Shown: positions 24,777-34,474 of the stretch, piece by piece
Layout: each line of letters starts with the position of its first letter
Numbering within the stretch: the first letter of the stretch is position 1
NCBI GenBank assembly: GCA_051814705.1
Contig: JBPWQW010000004.1
Location: 248,001 to 312,000 of the forward strand
DNA from: Geojedonia sp051814705
GTDB taxonomy: Bacteria; Bacteroidota; Bacteroidia; Flavobacteriales; Flavobacteriaceae
DNA: 64,000 nt
Reading direction: 5' to 3'
Translations under genes and position numbers: made by a program
Notes under the pieces: generated by a model
What the model saw: the letters and a program-made list of their open reading frames with translations, nothing else
What the model was told of the DNA's origin: nothing
Databases searched by the model: none

Positions 24777-25817
24777 ATGAATAAGCAAATAGGATATTTC
24801 TTCGTTTTTATGAGTCTTTTCTTATTTGAATATGCTCCATCCCAAGAACGGATTGAAATATCTGATATTTTTTTGAATCAGGACATCCTTCCCATAAAAC
24901 TATCGTATTCCATAAAGGAGATTAAAAAAAGCACCAATGATTCGACTTATATTGATTCCAATCTCGACTACCAATTAGACGGTACTTGGCAAGTATTACC
25001 AGTAAGTTTAAGAAGAAGAGGAAATAACAGACTTAAAAATTGCTATTTTCCGCCATTAAAAGTCAAAATTAAAAAGTCGATTTCGAAACTTACGCCTTTT
25101 GAAGCTCATAAAAATTTAAAAATTGTGTTGCCCTGTCTACTTCAAAAGGATGCTAACGATAACATTATTAAAGAATATTTGGCCTATAAGTTTTTTGAAA
25201 TTATTTCTCCATATTATTTTAAAACGAGGCTGTTGGATATTGATTTTGAAGAAATAAAAAGCAATAAAACCAAGGCACACCAACTTAAAGGCATTTTGGT
25301 TGAAGATGATAAAGTTGTAGCCAAGCGATTTGATGGGAAAGTTTACGATCGCCCCATGCATCCTAAAAACCAAGAAGCCTTATCGTCCATCCGAAACGCT
25401 TTGTTTCAATATATGATTGGCAATACCGATTTTTCGCAGGCCTACCAACACAATATTAAAGTGATCTATATTAACAAGGAAATGGTGCCCATTCCTTATG
25501 ATTTTGATATGTCGGGTTTTGTTAATTGCGGTTATGCGGTGGTTTCACAAATACAAGGTGAAAGTCTGAGTCTGAATTCGGTTAGAGATCGAAAATATAG
25601 AGGCTTTGCCCGGGAGCTCTCACTTTTTGAACAGGTAAGACTGGAATTTATAAATAATAAGTCTAAATTTCTTTCAATTTTGGATGACCATGCTTCATTT
25701 TTTGACGATCCAAGAGAATTTAATACGGCTAGGGATTATATCCTAAGTTTTTTTGATATTATGGTTCACACTGAAAAGTTTAAAAGCGAAATTTTAGACC
25801 AGGCAAGAACAAATTAA
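24777..25817 (+). CDS. Secreted protein resembling CotH-type kinases
   Basis: 346 residues with a signal peptide (IGYFFVFMSLFLFEYAPSQ). Blocks that recall CotH or other atypical secreted kinases: RRRGNNRLKNCYFPPLKVKIKK, YLAYKFFEIISPYYFKTRLLDIDFEE, then LKGILVEDDKVVAKRF, QYMIGNTDFS with a later HNIKVI, and IPYDFDMSGFVN, where the aspartates could be metal-binding. These match the order K...N...D of that fold, but I cannot confirm the family. It converges on a PPP-type phosphatase gene, 7 bases from its stop. Confidence 0.5.
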   Translation: MNKQIGYFFVFMSLFLFEYAPSQERIEISDIFLNQDILPIKLSYSIKEIKKSTNDSTYIDSNLDYQLDGTWQVLPVSLRRRGNNRLKNCYFPPLKVKIKKSISKLTPFEAHKNLKIVLPCLLQKDANDNIIKEYLAYKFFEIISPYYFKTRLLDIDFEEIKSNKTKAHQLKGILVEDDKVVAKRFDGKVYDRPMHPKNQEALSSIRNALFQYMIGNTDFSQAYQHNIKVIYINKEMVPIPYDFDMSGFVNCGYAVVSQIQGESLSLNSVRDRKYRGFARELSLFEQVRLEFINNKSKFLSILDDHASFFDDPREFNTARDYILSFFDIMVHTEKFKSEILDQARTN

Positions 25818-25824
25818 GAATGAG

Positions 25825-26898
25825 TTACTTCAATTTAATTTTAAGGCCTGACATGGTGCCACGATAATAATTGCCGTCTTCAATCAACAGTAGTTCTCCA
25901 TACGTTCCATTTTTAATACTGGAATCAACAGCTATAATTTTTGAATCAAACAAAGATTCTATCTTTTTAAAAGAGGTATGCCCAACTATAATGTGCTTCA
26001 CTTTTAGAACTCTCAACAGCCTGTTTATATCAGATTTTTTAAACTCTTTATTGAAATATCCCCGATACCAAATTGGGCTAAACGAATCATAATATTTACC
26101 GTAAATGGAGTCCGATTTAGTGCTCCAGTCTTCTTCATATAATGATTGCCGCATAATTTTATTTGTTTCTTCTAAATCAAAACCAGTATGGACAAAGTCT
26201 TTTGAAATACCACCATGAACAAATAAATTGTCATTAATTTTTAGAAGGGTCGGTTTAGAACGAAGCCATCGGCCCAAAAGCGTGTGTTCGTCATAAAGTT
26301 GACTATAAGGTGTTCTCAGAGCCTGCGCAACACGTCTGTATTTCTTGTTAACATACCTTAAGTCATTATGCATAACCATATATTCATGATTTCCTAAAAC
26401 AAAATGAACCCTCCCGCCTTTTTCAATGGCCTGTTGTTCCAATTTATAGACGAACCATAATAATTCTGTTACCTTCGGGCCACGGTCAAAAATGTCGCCA
26501 ACAATAACCAAATGACCATTGCCAAACGACCAGTTTAGATCGGTGTCGATTATTCCATTGTTTTTTAAAATAACTGTAGCCAAATCAAATTGTCCGTGAA
26601 TATCACTTAAGGCAGCGATTTTAGAGACCTTGTTAAAAATTGAAGGCTCTGGAAAAAATTGCATTGTTACAGCTTCTGAATCTAAGATTTTGGATTCTAA
26701 AACGCCTTCAAAAATGTTCTTCTCAATTATGGTGTCATTATGGAATAATAAGTATGGTCCGTCTGTAAGAGCAAGAGTATCTTGAGCTTTATAGGATAAA
26801 ATAGACTTATCATTCCTAGCGGACTTACTATTATTTTTAATAGGAAGTAATGCCAAGCTCAAGACGCCCAGTACTATGAAACAGAGAAGTTTAATCAT
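25825..26898 (-). CDS. PPP-type metallophosphoesterase, exported
   Basis: 357 residues beginning with a signal/anchor segment (LLCFIVLGVLSLALLPI). The catalytic core has the signature order of PPP-family phosphatases: SDIHGQ, GDIFDRG, GNHE (LGNHEYMVMHND), then HGG (FVHGGISKDF) and VGHTSF. This resembles bacterial Shewanella-like protein phosphatases more than UshA/YfcE types. It is probably a periplasmic phosphatase of phosphoproteins or small phosphates. The FadL-type gene stop is 1 base upstream of its start, so they are an operon. Confidence 0.83.
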   Translation of the reverse strand: MIKLLCFIVLGVLSLALLPIKNNSKSARNDKSILSYKAQDTLALTDGPYLLFHNDTIIEKNIFEGVLESKILDSEAVTMQFFPEPSIFNKVSKIAALSDIHGQFDLATVILKNNGIIDTDLNWSFGNGHLVIVGDIFDRGPKVTELLWFVYKLEQQAIEKGGRVHFVLGNHEYMVMHNDLRYVNKKYRRVAQALRTPYSQLYDEHTLLGRWLRSKPTLLKINDNLFVHGGISKDFVHTGFDLEETNKIMRQSLYEEDWSTKSDSIYGKYYDSFSPIWYRGYFNKEFKKSDINRLLRVLKVKHIIVGHTSFKKIESLFDSKIIAVDSSIKNGTYGELLLIEDGNYYRGTMSGLKIKLK

Positions 26899-26899
26899 T

Positions 26900-28246
26900 T
26901 TATAAATCGCTAGATTTGGTTTCCTTATTGGCTTTTTTAAATGTATAACTTAGGCCTAAGGTAATCATATCTGTCGTCATATCATAGGACACCTCACTGC
27001 CAGGAATCGCACCATATGGAGGGTAGTCTTGAATAAACATAGGGTTAAGCAATTGCCCTTTTGTTTTACCACTACTGGTTCCATGATGGTAGAGTGCGTC
27101 TAATCTCAGGTTGGAACTGGGATTAAAACTCAATCCAAATTGAAAAGCATTTTTTATAATTGCAGTTGCAGGAACATTGAAAAATACGACATCTTCATTA
27201 ATTGGATTTGAACTATACGTATATCCAAAGCGAAGCGGGAGTTTTTCGATACCTTTAAATTGTATTCCTGCCGATACAACTGAAATATTTTCCCAGCCAA
27301 ACCCTTTTACTGAAGCTGTTTCAGTCCAGCCTACTTTTTCAAAGCCTTCAGTATTTTCATAATAAACGGTTCTATAGTCTAATGCTAAATCAAAGTCTCC
27401 TTTTGAATAGCCCAAACCAAAGGATAAGATTGCCGGATAATCCATCCGAAAATCAACATCAGGTGCAACAGAACCATCTAAATAATGGCTGTCAAATTTG
27501 AATTTGCTAAACCGTTGATTTGTTTTATACGATGTTCCAGCTTTAAAACCTGACCCTGAATTGTAGAACAACCCAAATTGAGCACCAAATCCCAAGGCGC
27601 TAGCTAGATCACTTTTTGGATAACCCAAAGATGGATTAGGACTTGATAATGGGTTAGGATTTAATTCTAATCCAGCATAATCAAAAGTTGGTTGTATACC
27701 TATTGAAATTTTTTCAGTGAGTTCATAAGCCCAAGTAAAGCCAACTTGTAATAGCATATAATCTGATTCAATACGACCAAATCCCCCTTTATTTTGTGGC
27801 ATAGTTATGGGGTTGGTCATACTTTCTGGAAACGTAACTCCAAAACCGCTTATACCTATAGCCGACACACCAAAGGTATGTTTACTATTTTCTTTTCCCC
27901 AGACCATCGCTAAACTTGGTATAATGGAAGTGCCTCTATCATCTTTGGTGTTTCCACTAAAAAAATTACCAGTGGGCTGGCCATTAGAATCAAATTCGGG
28001 TACAGTAGAGTAGAGTTCTGGTGATGAAAAGAATAATCCAATATCTAATTTTAAAATCTGGTCATCAAAGACTGTAATCGAAGCCGGGTTCCATTGTAAA
28101 GCGCCCGAAATATCCAAAGGTTGTCCAGTTGAAGCACCTCCCATGGACATGTTTACGGCACCTACACCTTGTAAAATGTGCCCAGTTTGAGAATAAGCAC
28201 TTAGCGAAAAAAGTAAAAGCAAAAGTTTTAAATTAAATGATTTCAT
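26900..28246 (-). CDS. OmpP1/FadL/TodX family outer-membrane transporter
   Basis: 448 residues, signal peptide (LLLLLFSLSAYSQ). The N-terminal hatch GVGAVNMSMGGASTGQPLDISGALQWNPA has the FadL-type signature (MGGA...NPA), followed by barrel strands and the end MITLGLSYTFK. FadL proteins carry long-chain fatty acids or other hydrophobic compounds across the outer membrane. It is the first gene of an operon with the phosphatase. It has a good promoter (28312-28338) and an upstream palindrome (28361-28376). Confidence 0.9.
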   Translation of the reverse strand: MKSFNLKLLLLLFSLSAYSQTGHILQGVGAVNMSMGGASTGQPLDISGALQWNPASITVFDDQILKLDIGLFFSSPELYSTVPEFDSNGQPTGNFFSGNTKDDRGTSIIPSLAMVWGKENSKHTFGVSAIGISGFGVTFPESMTNPITMPQNKGGFGRIESDYMLLQVGFTWAYELTEKISIGIQPTFDYAGLELNPNPLSSPNPSLGYPKSDLASALGFGAQFGLFYNSGSGFKAGTSYKTNQRFSKFKFDSHYLDGSVAPDVDFRMDYPAILSFGLGYSKGDFDLALDYRTVYYENTEGFEKVGWTETASVKGFGWENISVVSAGIQFKGIEKLPLRFGYTYSSNPINEDVVFFNVPATAIIKNAFQFGLSFNPSSNLRLDALYHHGTSSGKTKGQLLNPMFIQDYPPYGAIPGSEVSYDMTTDMITLGLSYTFKKANKETKSSDL

Positions 28247-28311
28247 GGCATTTTATGTGGATTACTATTTAAATACGGGTCCAACAATCATCTGATTATT
28301 GGTTTTTTTTG

Positions 28312-28338
28312 CAAATTTATAACCATAATTAAATACAA
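28312..28338 (-). promoter_or_regulatory. Promoter of the FadL-type gene
   Basis: Minus strand TTG (28336-28338), 16 bases, TAAATTTG (28312-28319); 65 bases before the ATG. Confidence 0.65.
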
Positions 28339-28360
28339 CCTAATAATTACCTATGTGATT

Positions 28361-28376
28361 TGTAACAAATGTTACA
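28361..28376. promoter_or_regulatory. 16-base palindrome upstream of the FadL-type promoter
   Basis: TGTAACAAATGTTACA is a near-perfect palindrome (6-base arms around AAAT), 22 bases upstream of the -33 box. This position suits an activator or repressor dimer. Confidence 0.5.
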
Positions 28377-28402
28377 TAAGGCTTGTTTTTGTAAAGAAAT
28401 TA

Positions 28403-28434
28403 AAAAACCACCTTGCTTTTACAAAGTGGTTTTT
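28403..28434 (-). terminator. Terminator of htpG
   Basis: AAAAACCACCTTG pairs with CAAAGTGGTTTTT (one mismatch) around a 6-base loop, 30 bases past the htpG stop. Confidence 0.85.
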
Positions 28435-28464
28435 CTATGAAATACCTATTTAAATAGGATTTTG

Positions 28465-30375
28465 TTACTTAATCATCTCGTAACTGCGTTTGATAAAATT
28501 AGTTAATTCTTCACCTTTCAACAAGCCTTGAGACAGTCTTGCCAAATCCAAGCTTTGATTAATCAAACGTTCCTGTTTCTTTTTGGTTTTGGTGTTTAAT
28601 ATCTCACCAACCAATTCGGAATTGGTATTGACTACCAGATTGTACATTTCTGGGAAATTGCTCATACCAAACATACCGCCGCCGCCAGTTTGTTGCATTT
28701 CTTTCATACGGCGCATAAACTCAGGTTGAGTAATCATAAATGGTGCAGCATCACTATCCATAGGTTCTAATTGGACCATGAATTTTTCAGAAGGAATGAC
28801 CTCTTTTAGTACCGTATCCAATTCGGTTTTTTGCTCATCACTCAATTTGGAAATCTTGGTGTCATCTTTTTTGATGAGGTTATCAATATGGTCAGCATCA
28901 ACACGTACAAAAGAGATATTCTCTTTGGTAGTTTCCAATTTTTGCATCAAATGGCTAATAATAGGCGAATCCAATATTAACACCTCATAACCTTTTGCTT
29001 TAGCCGCTTGAATATAGCTATGTTGCGCTTCTGTATTGGAAGTATATAAAATCACTAATTTACCATCCTTGTCAGTTTGGTTGGCCTTGATTTTATTAAA
29101 CAATTCTTCATAAATATAATACTTGCCATCCACCGTTGGATAAAGTGCAAAGGCATCTGATTTTTCAAAGAATTTGTCTTCAGAAAGCATTCCATACTCG
29201 ATCACGATCTTAATATCGTCCCATTTCTTTTCAAAATCTTCACGATTGTCTGTAAACAAGGATTTTAGCTTATCGGCAACTTTACGCGTGATATACGATG
29301 AAATCTTTTTAACGGCACCATCGGCTTGAAGATAAGAACGAGAAACATTTAACGGAATGTCTGGTGAATCAATCACACCGCGTAGCATGGTCAAAAATTC
29401 AGGTACGATGCCTTCAACATTATCGGTTACATACACCTGATTTTGATACAGTTGAATTTTATCCTTTTGAATGTTGAGGTCGTTGGTCATTTTAGGGAAA
29501 TACAAAATCCCAGTCAAATTAAAAGGATAATCAACATTGAGGTGGATGTTAAATAAAGGCTCTTCAAACTGCATGGGGTACAGTTCGTGGTAAAAATCCT
29601 TATAGTCTTTGTCCTCCAAATCGGTTGGCTGTTTGGTCCATGCAGGATTTGGATTGTTGATAAGATCATCAACGGTTATTTTTTTATGAGGCTCTGTTTT
29701 TTCTTTTCCGTCTTTATCCTTGGTTGTTTTTGGTGTAAAGTCGGGGTCGTTTATCTCTTTGGTTCCAAATTTAATTGGAATAGGCATAAACTTGTTGTAT
29801 TTTTTTAAAAGTTCTCTAATTTTTGAATCTTCTAAAAATTCTTTAGAATCATCAGCAACATGAAGGATGATTTCTGTTCCTCGTTCTGTTCTATCTGAAG
29901 GTTCAAGGGTAAATTCTGGACTGCCATCACAAATCCAATGAGCAGCAGGCTCATCTTTGTAGGATTTTGTAATGATTTCCACTTTTTCTGCCACCATAAA
30001 AGCCGAATAGAATCCAAGGCCAAAATGACCGATTATACCCGCGTCTTTACCGGCATCTTTGTATTTGTCCAAAAATTCTTCAGCTCCTGAAAAAGCAATT
30101 TGGTTGATGTATTTTTCAACCTCTTCGGCAGTCATTCCCAAACCTTGGTCAGTAATGTGAATTTTTTTGCCTTTTTTATCCACTTTCACTTCTATTTTTG
30201 GATTGCCATAGTCTACTTTGGCATCCCCAACACTGGTCAGGTGTTTTAATTTTAAGGTGGCATCGGTGGCGTTACTGATTAATTCACGTAAAAAGATTTC
30301 GTGATCGCTGTACAAGAATTTTTTAATGAGAGGAAAGATATTCTCAACCGAAACATTAATATTTCCTTTTGTCAT
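28465..30375 (-). CDS. htpG: Molecular chaperone HtpG (Hsp90)
   Basis: ATP-dependent chaperone of 636 residues. GHKL ATPase domain: LRELISNATDA, DQGLGMT, then GHFGLGFYSAFMVA. The middle domain has the catalytic-loop arginine in LNVSRSYLQ, and a C-terminal dimerisation domain follows. Normal length for the family. Monocistronic, with its own promoter (30423-30452) and terminator. Confidence 0.97.
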   Translation of the reverse strand: MTKGNINVSVENIFPLIKKFLYSDHEIFLRELISNATDATLKLKHLTSVGDAKVDYGNPKIEVKVDKKGKKIHITDQGLGMTAEEVEKYINQIAFSGAEEFLDKYKDAGKDAGIIGHFGLGFYSAFMVAEKVEIITKSYKDEPAAHWICDGSPEFTLEPSDRTERGTEIILHVADDSKEFLEDSKIRELLKKYNKFMPIPIKFGTKEINDPDFTPKTTKDKDGKEKTEPHKKITVDDLINNPNPAWTKQPTDLEDKDYKDFYHELYPMQFEEPLFNIHLNVDYPFNLTGILYFPKMTNDLNIQKDKIQLYQNQVYVTDNVEGIVPEFLTMLRGVIDSPDIPLNVSRSYLQADGAVKKISSYITRKVADKLKSLFTDNREDFEKKWDDIKIVIEYGMLSEDKFFEKSDAFALYPTVDGKYYIYEELFNKIKANQTDKDGKLVILYTSNTEAQHSYIQAAKAKGYEVLILDSPIISHLMQKLETTKENISFVRVDADHIDNLIKKDDTKISKLSDEQKTELDTVLKEVIPSEKFMVQLEPMDSDAAPFMITQPEFMRRMKEMQQTGGGGMFGMSNFPEMYNLVVNTNSELVGEILNTKTKKKQERLINQSLDLARLSQGLLKGEELTNFIKRSYEMIK

Positions 30376-30422
30376 GGTATTTAGATTTTATAGAATTTTA
30401 ATTATGGTTCTGTAAACGACAA

Positions 30423-30452
30423 AAAAAGTACCAAGAGTTAGAAAGTGACAAA
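30423..30452 (-). promoter_or_regulatory. htpG promoter
   Basis: Minus strand TTTG (30449-30452), 18 bases, TACTTTTT (30423-30430). The direct repeat TGTCA-GTT-TGTCA overlaps the -33 box and could be a heat-shock control site; no CIRCE element is seen. Confidence 0.5.
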
Positions 30453-30463
30453 CTGACACAAAT

Positions 30464-30493
30464 AAAAAACCATTCGGTTAAGAATGGTTTTTT
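30464..30493 (-). terminator. Terminator of the S9 peptidase gene
   Basis: AAAAAACCATTC pairs perfectly with GAATGGTTTTTT, 6-base loop, 16 bases past the stop. Confidence 0.88.
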
Positions 30494-30508
30494 AAGTATA
30501 AACAGTTG

Positions 30509-32953
30509 TTAGTCTTTCATGACTTCTTCTGGAACAGATATATCTTCTTTATTTTTTAAATATAATTCCAGCCACTGGTCTTGTTCCCAAAGCATATGCA
30601 TAATAGATTCTTTAGCAGCATAACCATGACTTTCTTTCGGCAACATTACCAATCTTACAGGAGCTCCTAAGCCTTTTAAGGCATTAAAATATCGTTCACT
30701 TTGTAAAGGGTAAGTGCCTGAATTATTGTCGGCTTCGCCATGAATCAAAAGCAGGGGAGTCTTCATAGTATCGGCGTGCATAAATGGTGACATATTGTAA
30801 TAAATTTCAGGGGCATCCCAATAACTGCGCTCTTCTCTTTGAAACCCAAAAGGTGTCAGCGTTCTGTTATAAGCTCCACTACGTGCAATTCCTGCAGCAA
30901 ACAAGTTTGAATGCGATAACAAATTAGCAGTCATAAATGCGCCATATGAATGTCCACCTACAGCCACTCTATCACGATCAATATAACCAAGAGCATCAAC
31001 AGCGTCAATTCCTGCTTTCCCATTAGCAACCAATTGTTTAATAAAACTGTCATTAGGTTCCTCATCGCCTTCACCTACAATTGGAAAAGAGGCGTCATCT
31101 AAAACCACATAACCTCTGGTAACCCAGTAAATAGGAGATCCGTAAGATGGATAGGTAAATTCGTTTGAATTGGAGGTGCTCTGTGAGGCACTATTTTTAT
31201 CCTTGTACTCTCTAGGATACGCCCACATGATCATGGGGTATTTTTTGCCTTGTTCATAATTTGTAGGCAAATATAGGGTAGCAGTAAGGTCTAAACCATC
31301 ATCTCGTTTATATTTAATGACCTCTTTGTGAACATTTTGAATGCTTTTAAATGGATTTTCAAATTGTGTCAATGGAATTAGACCTATTCGTTTTTTTATG
31401 TTTCTGATGTAATAATTCGGAAATTCATTTTTGGATTCGATCTGTACAACAATTTCACCTGCTTTAGCATCAAGAGCAAAGGCGAGTGTTTCAACTTGAT
31501 CGGTTAGTTTAGATTGATATAGTCGTGTTTTCTGTTTTGAATTCAGATTAATTTCATCTACAAAAGGGAATTTTCCTTCTGGCGTATATCCGTCTCCTAA
31601 TAAAAAGGCATTACGGTTATCTAATTCTAAAACGCGCTCGCCAAATTCATTTTCTTTAGTCACAAAATCTCCAGGATCGCTATATACATCTTGGTAATTA
31701 CGATCAAAAAGAACCTGTGGAGTTTGCTTAGGGTTAGAAGGATTAAATATATAAGCTCGTGAATTACGTGTATTCCACCAACGATCATAAGCAATAGCGG
31801 TCGTATTATCGCCCCAAGTTATTCCTGTAAATCGATCTTTTGTTTTTAATAAAGAGGTAACTGGGCCATTAAAAGGAGCCTGTTGTTGAAAGACCTCGTC
31901 TCTATATGGGACTTCATTTTCTGGATCACCACCGTCTAAAGCTTCAACCCAAATTAAAGTCGCCGGTTTATCGTTTCTCCAGCTTAAGTCCCGTTTTCCT
32001 GTACGTTCGGCCATAAAGCCTTTGGGTAAATCTTCAATAAGTGGTACTTCTAATATAGTTTTAACTAAATCGCCATTACTCTTATATAGGGTGGTTTTAG
32101 AAGGAAATCGGAAATAAGGCACTAAATAGGAGAATGGTTTTTCAATGGTGGTAATCATGACGTAATGTCCATCTGGGGAAAAATCGATATTACGGTACAT
32201 GGCATTAGTTTTCCATAATGTGGAAGTACCATCAAGTGTTACTTTTTTAAGTTCAGATAGAGTAAGTTGTTCAAAATTAAATTCGTCATTTCTGTTTTTT
32301 AGCAAATCTTGATAGGTTCTGTTTTGAGCTTTTACTCCTGCTTCACTAACGGATATAGTGGGGCCGGACGGGACAGCTTCTTTGGAGTCTATCAAAGCTT
32401 GTCTGCTTTCTGGAATGCACTGAACAATTAAAGCATGACTGTCTTTAAACCAAGTAAAAGGCCTTCCCATATTTGCATTTAAATTGGCATTGCTAATTTT
32501 GGACGCTTTTGCAGCCTGAATGTCTAAAATCCATAGTTCCACTCCTTTATTATTTGTATTAGTAAAGGCCATAAACTGCTCATTGGGAGCGTATAAAAAA
32601 TTAGCATAGCGACCATTTTCAGGTAAACCTTCTACAGTTTTAATGTCACCCTTAACACCAACTCGCACTTTGATGTCTGTATTGAATCTCGTTCTACTTC
32701 CTATATTTGTAGCAGGATTAATGCGTAAGCCACCTAAACGCAACTCTTCTTCAGATAGTTCTTCAATAGTTTTGAAGTTACTACGGTATAAAAAAACGAT
32801 ATTTTCACCTTTACTATCCATCCTGATGCTTGGTGCAAGAGGAGCTTCTGCAAGATCAAGAATGTTTTGATGTGGTTTTTGATAACTTAGGCTTTCTTGT
32901 CCAAAATTATATAGGGACAACAACATAAAGAAGAGGATTACTTTAACTTTCAT
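30509..32953 (-). CDS. S9 family prolyl-oligopeptidase-type peptidase, secreted
   Basis: About 814 residues from MKVKVILFFMLLSLYNFGQ, a signal peptide; the longer frame upstream does not carry one. The N-terminal beta-propeller (to about 540) is followed by the alpha/beta hydrolase domain: serine in VGGHSYGAFMTANLL, aspartate in LIHGEADNNSG, histidine in PKESHGY. The product is a periplasmic dipeptidyl- or oligopeptidase that would shorten peptides for uptake, a common nutritional role in marine Bacteroidota. Monocistronic. Confidence 0.92.
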   Translation of the reverse strand: MKVKVILFFMLLSLYNFGQESLSYQKPHQNILDLAEAPLAPSIRMDSKGENIVFLYRSNFKTIEELSEEELRLGGLRINPATNIGSRTRFNTDIKVRVGVKGDIKTVEGLPENGRYANFLYAPNEQFMAFTNTNNKGVELWILDIQAAKASKISNANLNANMGRPFTWFKDSHALIVQCIPESRQALIDSKEAVPSGPTISVSEAGVKAQNRTYQDLLKNRNDEFNFEQLTLSELKKVTLDGTSTLWKTNAMYRNIDFSPDGHYVMITTIEKPFSYLVPYFRFPSKTTLYKSNGDLVKTILEVPLIEDLPKGFMAERTGKRDLSWRNDKPATLIWVEALDGGDPENEVPYRDEVFQQQAPFNGPVTSLLKTKDRFTGITWGDNTTAIAYDRWWNTRNSRAYIFNPSNPKQTPQVLFDRNYQDVYSDPGDFVTKENEFGERVLELDNRNAFLLGDGYTPEGKFPFVDEINLNSKQKTRLYQSKLTDQVETLAFALDAKAGEIVVQIESKNEFPNYYIRNIKKRIGLIPLTQFENPFKSIQNVHKEVIKYKRDDGLDLTATLYLPTNYEQGKKYPMIMWAYPREYKDKNSASQSTSNSNEFTYPSYGSPIYWVTRGYVVLDDASFPIVGEGDEEPNDSFIKQLVANGKAGIDAVDALGYIDRDRVAVGGHSYGAFMTANLLSHSNLFAAGIARSGAYNRTLTPFGFQREERSYWDAPEIYYNMSPFMHADTMKTPLLLIHGEADNNSGTYPLQSERYFNALKGLGAPVRLVMLPKESHGYAAKESIMHMLWEQDQWLELYLKNKEDISVPEEVMKD

Positions 32954-33152
32954 AAGTGCTGATTTTGATTCGTTATAAAAGTTACTAAAATAAGGCTTTA
33001 ATGTCATTTATTTATGTTAAAATTAAGCCAGAGTTAGTTATTTAAAATAGCTTTGAAATCCTTTTATAATTTAATGATTAATTTGTAGGTTTCGGGCGTA
33101 AAAATTGATCAAATTATGAATATTAACTGTATATTGAGCTAAAAATAAAACT

Positions 33153-34157
33153 ATGTACAACTCCAGAATAAAGGGTTTGGGATATTATGTTCCAGATAAT
33201 GTGGTCACTAATGATGATTTGTCCAAGTTTATGGATACCACAGACGAATGGATACAAGAACGCACAGGAATACAAGAGCGGAGATGGATTAAGGAAGGAA
33301 CCGATGACACCTCGGCAGTTATGGGTGCAAAAGCAGCAAAAATTGCCATTAAAAGAGCAGGACTGACAAAAGACGATATTGACTTTATTGTATTTGCTAC
33401 ATTGAGCCCTGATTATTACTTCCCAGGATGTGGCGTACAAATTCAGGATATGTTGGATATGCCAACCATTGGTGCGTTGGATGTGAGAAACCAATGTTCT
33501 GGTTTTGTCTATGCCTTGTCAGTAGCAGATCAATTTATTAAAACTGGGATGTACAAAAATGTTCTGGTCATTGGAGCTGAATACCATAGCAATGGATTGG
33601 ATAAAACCACACGAGGTAGAGGTGTTACCGTAATTTTTGGTGATGGTGCAGGAGCCTGTGTTTTGTCTAGGGAAGAGGATAATTCCAAAGGGATTTTATC
33701 AACGCACTTGCATAGTGAGGGTAAATATGCCGATAAACTTATTGTTGCTTCACCAAGTATAGGACACTGGGTTCCACAAATTTTGGAAGCACCAGAAGAA
33801 GATCTTTCTTATTTCCCCTACATGGATGGCACTTTTGTGTTTAAGCATGCCGTAGTAAGATTTAGCGAAGTGATTATGGAAGGCTTATTAAAAAATAATC
33901 TCATAAAAGAAGATATTGATATGTTGATCCCGCATCAAGCCAATCTGCGCATAGCGCAATTTATTCAGAAGAAGTTTGGATTGAGAGACGATCAAGTATT
34001 CAATAACATTATGAAATATGGCAATACTACTGCAGCATCGGTTATTATAGCTTTAACCGAAGCTTGGGAAAAGGGTAAAATAAAAGAAGGTGACACAGTT
34101 GTACTTGCCGCTTTTGGTAGCGGTTTTACTTGGGCTAGCGCTATTATAAAGTGGTAA
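33153..34157 (+). CDS. 3-oxoacyl-ACP synthase III family protein
   Basis: 334 residues with the KASIII fold. Catalytic cysteine in RNQCSGFVYAL, histidine in PHQANLRIAQFI, asparagine in YGNTTAASVI, and the start IKGLGYYVPDNVVTNDDLSKFMDTTDEWI is family-typical. It condenses acyl-CoA with malonyl-ACP to begin fatty-acid chains. There is no fab cluster next to it (rpmF and plsX are absent), so it may be a second FabH homologue; I therefore do not assign fabH firmly. Monocistronic with a strong terminator. Confidence 0.88.
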   Translation: MYNSRIKGLGYYVPDNVVTNDDLSKFMDTTDEWIQERTGIQERRWIKEGTDDTSAVMGAKAAKIAIKRAGLTKDDIDFIVFATLSPDYYFPGCGVQIQDMLDMPTIGALDVRNQCSGFVYALSVADQFIKTGMYKNVLVIGAEYHSNGLDKTTRGRGVTVIFGDGAGACVLSREEDNSKGILSTHLHSEGKYADKLIVASPSIGHWVPQILEAPEEDLSYFPYMDGTFVFKHAVVRFSEVIMEGLLKNNLIKEDIDMLIPHQANLRIAQFIQKKFGLRDDQVFNNIMKYGNTTAASVIIALTEAWEKGKIKEGDTVVLAAFGSGFTWASAIIKW

Positions 34158-34196
34158 ATAATTCCTGTGTAAGCAGGACTTTGGTAATTGGAATAA

Positions 34197-34227
34197 AAAA
34201 ACCCAGACACTTATGGTCTGGGTTTTT
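34197..34227 (+). terminator. Terminator of the FabH-type gene
   Basis: AAAAACCCAGAC pairs with GTCTGGGTTTTT, 7-base loop. Confidence 0.92.
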
Positions 34228-34381
34228 CAGCTATTAATCAACCTAACTAACACTAGAACTATAAAACTATGAATTTCATAGCCGATTAATTTTTAGTACT
34301 TATCACTTCCTTATAGACGTTAAAAATGTATTTTTATTTCATTCATTAACATTTTTAACTATCAATTAACATATTACAACA

Positions 34382-34411
34382 AAAACCCGAAGCTTTAAGG
34401 CCTCGGGTTTT
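34382..34411 (-). terminator. Terminator of the TonB-type protein gene
   Basis: AAAACCCGA pairs with TCGGGTTTT, with further partial pairing inside, 63 bases past the minus-strand stop. Confidence 0.82.
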
Positions 34412-34474
34412 CTTATTTAATAGTCCTACATGAATACTAACCATCAACTATTATGCGGGCTATTAAATTTTAGT

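Larger units (their letters stand above)
34158..34474. other. 317-base convergent gap
   Basis: No gene. It holds a degenerate TCCTG/CAGGA hairpin (34163-34178), the FabH terminator, a 15-base palindrome CTATGAATTTCATAG (34267-34281), a perfect 10-base inverted repeat GTTAAAAATG (34319-34328) with CATTTTTAAC (34350-34359), and the receptor-gene terminator. Confidence 0.7.
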
